The notes under the pieces were generated by a model, which did no database searches, was not told the origin of the DNA, and saw only the letters and a program-made list of their open reading frames with translations. Positions 1-4,225 of a stretch of DNA of 9,914 nt are shown in pieces. The translations under genes were made by a program, and so were the position numbers. The DNA lies in assembly GCA_009840715.1 (NCBI GenBank), contig VXNE01000556.1, positions 1-9,914 of the forward strand. Reading direction: 5' to 3'. Numbering within the stretch: the stretch's first letter is position 1; each line of letters opens with the position of its first letter. Source of the DNA: Gammaproteobacteria bacterium (GTDB lineage: Bacteria; Pseudomonadota; Gammaproteobacteria; Pseudomonadales; Azotimanducaceae).

Positions 1-1
1 C

Positions 2-256
2 TCGTGGGCTCGAGATGGGTATACCAGACAGGGCTGGCCGTCCCGCGCGCGCGGCACGCTCCCGCTCACCCCGCATGGCCTCGGCCTCGAGGACATCGCC
101 GCGGTGCGGGAGAAGAACGGCTTCGCGCTGTTCGACATCGCACCGGACGCGGTCACGGTGCGGCTCTTCGAGTGGCGCCGGGGCGAGCCCGAGGACGCGA
201 TCGACACGCTCGCGCCGTACCACACCCACACGATCCCGCGGCGCGCCACGGGCTGA
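2..256 (+). CDS. C-terminal fragment, possibly of a metallophosphoesterase-like protein
   Basis: This frame is open from the left edge to a TGA at 254-256, giving the last 84 residues of a protein whose start lies outside the window. The readable tail contains NGFALFDIAPDAVTVRLFEW, followed by an acidic stretch and a PYHTHTIPRR ending. The pattern of a beta strand (GFALFDI), a short turn, then VTVRLFEW resembles the last strands of calcineurin-like or PhoD-like phosphoesterases as I remember them. No catalytic metal motif is within the fragment, so the family call is tentative. That it is a real gene end is more secure: the frame is open, has strongly GC-rich third positions, and stops 5 nt before the convergent ureohydrolase gene. 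No hairpin terminator is visible in that gap. Confidence 0.5.
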   Translation, partial: SWARDGYTRQGWPSRARGTLPLTPHGLGLEDIAAVREKNGFALFDIAPDAVTVRLFEWRRGEPEDAIDTLAPYHTHTIPRRATG

Positions 257-261
257 CCCGG

Positions 262-1278
262 TCAAAGGCTGGCGGCGTCGGGCCCCTTCGCGCGGTCCAC
301 GGTCTCCGCCAGCAGGCACAGGATCTCGAACAGCATCTGCGCCCCGTTCAGGCCGGTCGTGCCGGACGGATCGAAGGGCGGCGACACCTCCACCACGTCG
401 CCTGCGACGACATCGAGACCGCGCAGCCCACGCAGCATCTGCTGCGCCTCGTAGGTGGTGAATCCGCCGACCTCCGGCGTTCCCGTGCCCGGCGCGAACA
501 CGGGGTCGAGCCCGTCGACGTCGAAGCTCACGTAGACCGGTCCATCGCCCACGACCTCCCGGGCTCGCTCAACCACCGCCGGGATGCCCATCGCGTAGAG
601 GTCCTCGATGTGGATGACGGTCATGCCGGACTCGTAGCTGAACCCCCACAGGGGCTCCGCAGGACCGCGGATGCCGATCTGGATGGTGCGCTTCGGGTCG
701 AGCGCACCGTCCTCCACCGCCACCTTGAACGGCCCGCCGTGGTGATGCTTGTGGCCGAAGAGCTCCGGCCCCGTGTCGCAGTGGGCGTCGAAGTGGACGA
801 GGCCCAGTGGGCCGCCCCGGGCGCCCGCAAGCGCGCGCAGGATCGGCAGGGTAATGGAGTGATCTCCGCCGGCCGAGAGCGGCAATACGCCCGCGGCAGC
901 AATCCCGTCGTAGTGGCGCTCGATGTCCGCGATCGCATCGTCCAGGCGATAGACGCCCTCGATCGGAACGTCGCCGAGATCCGCGACGTTCGCGAGGTCG
1001 TGCGGACGTACGCCGGTCTGGTGGCACACCATCCCCATCAAGGTCGACTGTTCGCGCAGGTGGCGCGGACCGTGGCGCGCGCCCGGCCGGTTCGTCACGC
1101 CGCCGTCGAACGGCACGCCAACGATCCCGACATCGACATCGGCCCACTCCTCGGGACCGGTGCGCAGCGGCCGCCGCATGAACGTCGCGACGCCCGAGTA
1201 CCGCGGTTCGTACTTCTCGCCCCACGCGCGCCTGCGCTCGTCCGGCACGCCAGCGCCGCGCCCACTGTCTCCGGCCAT
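262..1278 (-). CDS. Agmatinase/guanidinopropionase-family ureohydrolase
   Basis: This 338-residue cytosolic enzyme belongs to the arginase/agmatinase family, which hydrolyses a guanidino group to urea plus an amine using two metal ions, normally Mn. All metal-ligand motifs are visible: GGDHS with His140, HFDAHCD with Asp164, His166 and Asp168, and SFDVDGLDP with Asp253 and Asp255. The conserved VVEVSP (Glu297) follows. The segments PFDGGVTNRPGARHGPR (56-72) and FAPGTGTPEVGG (261-272) recall the guanidinopropionase/guanidinobutyrase branch (GpuA, GbuA) more than arginase. Substrate cannot be fixed from sequence; agmatine, guanidinobutyrate, guanidinopropionate or guanidine are all possible. 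About 30 residues precede the core, within the family's range. The ATG at 1278 is favoured by AGGAGG seven bases upstream. The gene converges on the fragment to its left and diverges from the antitoxin gene; no transporter or regulator is adjacent. Confidence 0.93.
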   Translation of the reverse strand: MAGDSGRGAGVPDERRRAWGEKYEPRYSGVATFMRRPLRTGPEEWADVDVGIVGVPFDGGVTNRPGARHGPRHLREQSTLMGMVCHQTGVRPHDLANVADLGDVPIEGVYRLDDAIADIERHYDGIAAAGVLPLSAGGDHSITLPILRALAGARGGPLGLVHFDAHCDTGPELFGHKHHHGGPFKVAVEDGALDPKRTIQIGIRGPAEPLWGFSYESGMTVIHIEDLYAMGIPAVVERAREVVGDGPVYVSFDVDGLDPVFAPGTGTPEVGGFTTYEAQQMLRGLRGLDVVAGDVVEVSPPFDPSGTTGLNGAQMLFEILCLLAETVDRAKGPDAASL

Positions 1279-1285
1279 CGGAGGG

Positions 1286-1291
1286 CCTCCT
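1286..1291 (-). promoter_or_regulatory. Strong Shine-Dalgarno site of the ureohydrolase gene
   Basis: On the minus strand an exact AGGAGG lies 7 nt before the ATG at 1278. It fixes the start and implies efficient translation. Confidence 0.8.
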
Positions 1292-1311
1292 GATCGTGTC
1301 TAGCAAAGCGC

Positions 1312-1317
1312 ATTTTA
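1312..1317 (-). promoter_or_regulatory. Candidate -10 box for the ureohydrolase gene
   Basis: The minus strand reads TAAAAT here, five of six matches to the sigma-70 -10 consensus, in an AT-rich patch of otherwise very GC-rich DNA. The predicted start of transcription would lie just upstream of the AGGAGG ribosome site. No good -35 hexamer is seen 16-18 bp upstream, so this is a candidate only. Confidence 0.35.
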
Positions 1318-1344
1318 GTGACGCCTGGAGGAATCTGGCGCGAG

Positions 1345-1350
1345 TACAAT
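1345..1350 (+). promoter_or_regulatory. Candidate -10 box for the rightward antitoxin/MTHFR genes
   Basis: TACAAT matches the sigma-70 -10 consensus at five of six positions and lies about 29 nt before the ATG at 1379. The nearest -35-like element (GTGACG at 1318-1323) is 21 bp away, too far for a standard promoter. Together with the leftward TAAAAT it makes the 1279-1378 gap a likely divergent promoter region. Confidence 0.35.
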
Positions 1351-1378
1351 CGCGGGCGCACCAAACCGGTTGGCGGCG

Positions 1379-1570
1379 ATGCCAAGAGCGAGGCAGCCAG
1401 AACGCACGCGGGGCACGCGCGAGATTCGGGTAAGCGCGCCGGATGCCCGCTCCCAGGAAGGGCGCGCGCGGGTCGCGCGCTCCGTCGCCAGGTTGCGCCG
1501 CGGTCACGAGGAGGACGCGCTCGGCTGGACCGCGGCCGTCTCGGAATTCGACGAGGGTGAAACGCGGTGA
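1379..1570 (+). CDS. MazE-like small antitoxin, apparently without its toxin
   Basis: This 63-residue protein reads EIRVSAPDARS near its start and EEDALGWTAAVSEFDEGETR at its end. The layout of a short beta strand with (I/L)RxxxPDxRS, a basic-acidic helix, then an (A)VSEFDE tail resembles the small antitoxins that precede MazF/PemK toxins in many proteobacteria; this match is from memory. The usual longer N-terminal helix appears short or eroded. ATG 1379 is preferred over the in-frame TTG at 1370; no good ribosome site precedes either. An in-frame TGA at 1319 rules out a far longer protein. The stop overlaps a GTG at 1557 that begins with the words typical of a MazF start (VKRGD), but no toxin follows. 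The MTHFR-like gene begins 34 nt after the stop, so the small gene may now act mainly as its leader. A chance frame in GC-rich DNA is the main alternative. Confidence 0.5.
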   Translation: MPRARQPERTRGTREIRVSAPDARSQEGRARVARSVARLRRGHEEDALGWTAAVSEFDEGETR

Positions 1571-1604
1571 CGCGTGCGCATCGCGTCGCAGCGGCGTGCC
1601 GGCG
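1557..1604 (+). pseudogene. Possible remnant of a MazF/PemK-type toxin start
   Basis: GTG 1557 overlaps the antitoxin stop by 14 nt and reads VKRGD, the usual opening of MazF/PemK toxins. After those five residues the resemblance ends (ACASRRSGVPA), and the frame runs straight into the MTHFR-like protein. This fits a toxin deleted after its first codons, leaving a scar in frame with the next gene. Only five residues support it, so chance is a serious alternative. The same GTG could also serve as an upstream start adding 16 residues to the MTHFR-like protein. Confidence 0.25.
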
Positions 1605-2474
1605 GTGAGCCGCCTTTCCCAATCCCTCGCCGATGAGGACTTCACCCTCACCGCGGAGCTGAACCCACCCAAGGGCACCGACCTCGCGGGCGTTCTGTCG
1701 GCGGCGGAAACGCTGAAGGGCCAGGTCACGGCTTTCAACCTGACCGACTCCGCCGCCTCGCGCATGACCATGGCGCCGGGCGCGCTTGCTCACCTGTTGC
1801 GCGACCGCGACATCGAGTCGACGCTCCAGATCGCCGGGCGCGACCGCAATCGGCTGGCGATCCAGGCCGACATGCTCGCTGCGTCCGCACTCGGGGTCGA
1901 GAACCTCGTCTGCATGACGGGGGATCCCCCCTCCGGAGGCGACCACCCCGACGCAAAGGCGGTGTTCGATCTCGGGGCCGAGGACATCCTGAAGGCGGCG
2001 AGCAGCCTCGAGGCGGGGCAGGACCTCGCGGGCAATGCCCTCAAGGGCCGCCCGCGGTTCTACAAGGGCGCTGTGGCCAACGTCGCCGTACCCGACCTGG
2101 GGAAGGAGGTCGCGCGCATGGAAGCCAAGATCGCTTCCGGCGCCCAGTTCTTCCAGACGAATGCCGTCTACGAAGCCGCCGGCTTCGAGACCTTCATGCA
2201 ACGATGCGAGAAGTTCGAGGTTCCCGTCCTCGCCGGCATCATCGTCCTGAAGTCCGCCAGGCAAGCGCGTTACATGACGGAGCGGATTCCCGGCGTCGTG
2301 GTTCCGGACCGGCTGACCGACGCGCTGGCGCGAACCTCAGATACGGTGCGGACCAGCGTGCGGATGGCGGGGCAGGTCATACGCGACGTGGCGCCCATGT
2401 GCCACGGCGTGCACATCATGGCGATCGGCTGGGAGCGGTATATCCCGGACGTGCTGGAGGCCGCGGGACGGTGA
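1605..2474 (+). CDS. Methylenetetrahydrofolate reductase-family protein
   Basis: The 289-residue product fits the MTHFR (MetF) fold, a flavin-dependent TIM barrel that interconverts 5,10-methylene- and 5-methyl-tetrahydrofolate. Visible family marks are TAELNPPKG (16-24, with Glu18 as the expected catalytic acid), AFNLTDSAASRM (43-54), the NLVCMTGDPP strand end (100-109, with Asp107 near the flavin), and AQFFQTNAVY (180-189), which corresponds to the FxxTQ region of MetF. Length matches E. coli MetF (296). A C-terminal AdoMet regulatory domain, as in eukaryotic MTHFR, is absent. I chose GTG 1605 because the family N-terminus aligns from there; no clear ribosome site precedes it and GTG 1557 remains possible, perhaps with translational coupling to the small gene upstream. 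It is not next to methionine synthesis genes, so it could instead serve one-carbon oxidation from a demethylation pathway. Flavin use and direction are inferred. Confidence 0.85.
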   Translation: MSRLSQSLADEDFTLTAELNPPKGTDLAGVLSAAETLKGQVTAFNLTDSAASRMTMAPGALAHLLRDRDIESTLQIAGRDRNRLAIQADMLAASALGVENLVCMTGDPPSGGDHPDAKAVFDLGAEDILKAASSLEAGQDLAGNALKGRPRFYKGAVANVAVPDLGKEVARMEAKIASGAQFFQTNAVYEAAGFETFMQRCEKFEVPVLAGIIVLKSARQARYMTERIPGVVVPDRLTDALARTSDTVRTSVRMAGQVIRDVAPMCHGVHIMAIGWERYIPDVLEAAGR

Positions 2475-2583
2475 AGCGGCGCCTGGCCGCCGCCCCGCGA
2501 TCACCCCAGCCCCCGGAGGCGGAGCTTCGCCGCCCGGACGATCCGTGATAGCGTCCCACGGCAAAGCGGCATCGCAGCGACCC

Positions 2584-2814
2584 ATGGCGCGCATCGTCAT
2601 CGACCTCGACCCCGACCAGAAGGCCTGGCTGGACCGCCAGGCAACGCTACGCGGCGTGTCGACAGCGGAGTTGGTCCGTCGGGCGATTCGGGATTATCGG
2701 TCCCGCGAGGAGGGCCGGCCGTCGTTCAAAGACGCCCTTGAACGAACCGCGGGCATCTGGCGTGGCGAAGACGGGCTGGACTACCAGCGTCGCCTGCGGG
2801 CGGAGTGGCCGTGA
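2584..2814 (+). CDS. Ribbon-helix-helix (CopG/VapB-type) antitoxin
   Basis: This 76-residue protein has the ribbon-helix-helix pattern: strand ARIVIDLD (2-9), helix QKAWLDRQATLRG (12-24), then STAELVRRAIRDYR (26-39). The dimer ribbon would bind operator DNA of its own promoter. The C-terminal part, ending ERTAGIWRGEDGLDYQRRLRAEW, is of the type that neutralises PIN-domain VapC toxins. ATG 2584 puts the ribbon strand at the very N-terminus; no convincing ribosome site precedes it. The stop overlaps a GTG (GTGA at 2811-2814), the classic antitoxin-toxin coupling, yet that GTG opens a frame of only eight codons. No full-length toxin follows before the SDR gene. It may be an orphan that counters a toxin elsewhere in the genome, or a decaying module. 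Confidence 0.8.
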   Translation: MARIVIDLDPDQKAWLDRQATLRGVSTAELVRRAIRDYRSREEGRPSFKDALERTAGIWRGEDGLDYQRRLRAEWP

Positions 2815-2838
2815 GCCCAGCCACGCCACCTGCCTGAG

Positions 2839-2934
2839 TCCGTCATTCTCGATGCGGGCTTCCGAGACGTGGCTGCGGGGTCATTGATTCCGGGGAACGG
2901 CCAAACCACCAGAGAGAAAGGACGCTACCCATGA
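2839..2934 (+). pseudogene. Possible VapC (PIN-domain) toxin remnant
   Basis: Directly after the antitoxin, in a different frame from its overlapping GTG, the sequence reads SVILDAGF followed by a short open stretch that stops at 2932-2934. VILDxxF/VILDTG is the usual first strand of PIN toxins, with the acidic metal ligand Asp. The position is where a VapC gene should start. The remaining ~25 residues show no PIN features and nothing of the other acidic residues. A frameshift plus a large deletion would explain it; chance resemblance of a few residues is also possible. Confidence 0.25.
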
Positions 2935-3695
2935 AACCAGTCTGTCTCGTCATCGGCGCCGGCGCCGGCATCGGCGGCAACGTCGGCCTCCGCTTCGCGC
3001 GGGAGGGATACCACGCGGTGCTGTGCCGCCGGACGGACCAGGACGGTCTCGACCGGCTCGTCGGCGCCATCGAAGCGGACGGCGGCTCGGCCTCGGGCTA
3101 CCTGCTGAACGCCGTGGACGAGGGCACCATCGAGGCACGCGTGGAGGCCATCGAGGCGGAGATCGGTCCGATCGACGTCGCGGTCTACAACCTCGGAGCA
3201 CAGATCGGCGACCGGCCCTTGCGAAGCACGAGCTACAAGGCCTTCGAGATGGGCTGGCGCCTCGGCTGCTTCGGCCTGTTCCGGCTCGCCAACCTCGTGT
3301 GTCCGCTGATGGCGGAGCGCGGCGCGGGAACGCTGTTGGTGACGTCGGCCACCGCCGCGGTACGCGGCAACGCCGGACAGCACTCCCACGCGGCGGCGAT
3401 GGGCGGGCGGCGCATGCTGTGCCAGACGCTCAACGCCGAGTATGGGCCGAAGGGGGTGCACGTCGCGCACATCGTGGTGGACGGCTCCGTCGACGCCCCG
3501 GACACGCTCGGCAAGATGCTCGGACCCGAGCGCTATCAGCAACTACGCGAGACCCGTGGCATGGAGCACGACGGGCTGATGCTCCCGGAGAAGATCGCCG
3601 ACACGTACTGGCACATCGCGCACCAGCACCGGTCGGTGTGGACGCACGAACTCGACCTCCGGTCGTTCTCCGACAGTCCGTGGTGGAACGGGTAG
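2931..3695 (+). CDS. Short-chain dehydrogenase/reductase-fold protein lacking the catalytic Tyr-Lys pair
   Basis: A 254-residue Rossmann-fold protein of classical SDR length. The dinucleotide-binding loop is present as GAGAGIGG (9-16), with RR at 33-34 after the second strand favouring NADP(H). YNLGA (86-90) stands for the NNAG motif and Ser139 in VTSATAAVRG for the catalytic serine. The active-site helix, however, reads HSHAAAMGGRRML (151-163): the positions of Tyr and Lys in YxxxK hold His153 and Met157. The ending WTHELDLRSF matches a subgroup of uncharacterised SDRs (as I recall it) in which Tyr is often Phe but Lys is kept. The Lys to Met change needs only one base (AAG to ATG). The protein may be inactive, use a different mechanism, or bind rather than turn over a ligand. 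ATG 2931 has AAGGA 8 nt upstream. It converges on the MaoC gene with a 4 nt gap. Confidence 0.88.
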   Translation: MKPVCLVIGAGAGIGGNVGLRFAREGYHAVLCRRTDQDGLDRLVGAIEADGGSASGYLLNAVDEGTIEARVEAIEAEIGPIDVAVYNLGAQIGDRPLRSTSYKAFEMGWRLGCFGLFRLANLVCPLMAERGAGTLLVTSATAAVRGNAGQHSHAAAMGGRRMLCQTLNAEYGPKGVHVAHIVVDGSVDAPDTLGKMLGPERYQQLRETRGMEHDGLMLPEKIADTYWHIAHQHRSVWTHELDLRSFSDSPWWNG

Positions 3696-3699
3696 TACG

Positions 3700-4170
3700 T
3701 CAGAACACCAGTCGCCCGAGGCTCTCCGCCACGCAGCACGGCTTGTCCTGCCCCTCGACCTCGACGACCACCTCGTTCATCACCTCGATCATGCCGCCCT
3801 TGATCTCGACGGTCTTCAGGGTGCTCTGCATGCGTATGCGCGAACCCACCGGCACGGGCGCCGGGAAGCGCACGCGGTTGAAGCCGTAGTTGATCCCGAG
3901 CTTCTGGCCCTCGAGGCGCGGGCCCTCCACGACATGCGCCCGAGGCAGGTGGCCCATGATCGACAGTGTCAGGTGGCCGTGCGCGATGGGCGCTCCAAAC
4001 GGCCCGGCCTTGGCGCGGTCCACGTCCACGTGGATCCACTGGTGGTCGAGCGTGACGTCGGCGAAGTCGTCGATGCGCTTCTGGTCGATCTCGAACCACT
4101 CGGTGGGCGGGTCGGCCTCGCCGATGCGCGCGGTCATCGTCTCGTAGGCCTTCTGCAGGTTGTCGGTCAT
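3700..4170 (-). CDS. MaoC-type (R)-specific enoyl-CoA hydratase-like protein
   Basis: The 156-residue product is a single hot-dog fold of the MaoC/PhaJ kind, which adds water to trans-2-enoyl-CoA or related thioesters. The catalytic pair is visible as Asp42 and His47 in TLDHQWIHVD, the family D-x4-H motif, followed by GPFGAPIAHGHLTLS (56-70), which covers the glycine-rich substrate segment. No second domain or signal peptide is present. Start at 4170 is chosen because the minus strand carries GGAGGAGGGGG just upstream; an ATG further out at 4197 adds nine glycine-rich residues and lacks support. Close relatives are often annotated as MaoC-family dehydratases of unknown substrate. It is convergent with the SDR gene and divergent from the DraG-fold hydrolase gene, so it is probably transcribed alone. 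Confidence 0.9.
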   Translation of the reverse strand: MTDNLQKAYETMTARIGEADPPTEWFEIDQKRIDDFADVTLDHQWIHVDVDRAKAGPFGAPIAHGHLTLSIMGHLPRAHVVEGPRLEGQKLGINYGFNRVRFPAPVPVGSRIRMQSTLKTVEIKGGMIEVMNEVVVEVEGQDKPCCVAESLGRLVF

Positions 4171-4180
4171 GGTTCCCCCT

Positions 4181-4185
4181 CCTCC
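4181..4185 (-). promoter_or_regulatory. Shine-Dalgarno site of the MaoC-like gene
   Basis: GGAGG on the minus strand, continuing as a purine-rich AGGGGG, lies within about 10 nt of the ATG at 4170 and decides that start over the one at 4197. Confidence 0.6.
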
Positions 4186-4212
4186 ATGTTCGCCCATTGG
4201 CGCCGCTTCGGT

Positions 4213-4218
4213 TAGGCT
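4213..4218 (+). promoter_or_regulatory. Candidate -10 box for a leaderless DraG-fold hydrolase mRNA
   Basis: TAGGCT (TAnnnT) ends exactly 7 nt before the A of ATG 4226, and no Shine-Dalgarno site is seen in the 55 bp between the two divergent starts. That spacing is the one expected for a leaderless transcript. There is no strong -35 (TTCGCC at 4189-4194 matches 3 of 6), so this is a suggestion only. Confidence 0.3.
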
Positions 4219-4225
4219 CGCCCGG

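Noticed and set aside
4..1293. Plus-strand open frame across the ureohydrolase gene (429 codons)
   Set aside because: The minus strand carries all ureohydrolase metal motifs and a strong ribosome site. The plus-strand product is Arg/Ala/Val-rich without motifs.
1279..1378. Guanidine riboswitch upstream of the ureohydrolase gene
   Set aside because: The leader between the candidate -10 box and the start is too short for a known guanidine aptamer, and I could not recognise the paired ACGR loops or ykkC core.
2518..2534. GC hairpin (GGCGG, 7 nt loop, CCGCC) after the MTHFR-like gene, as a terminator
   Set aside because: The stem is only 5 bp and no T-tract follows; such hairpins occur by chance in DNA this GC-rich.
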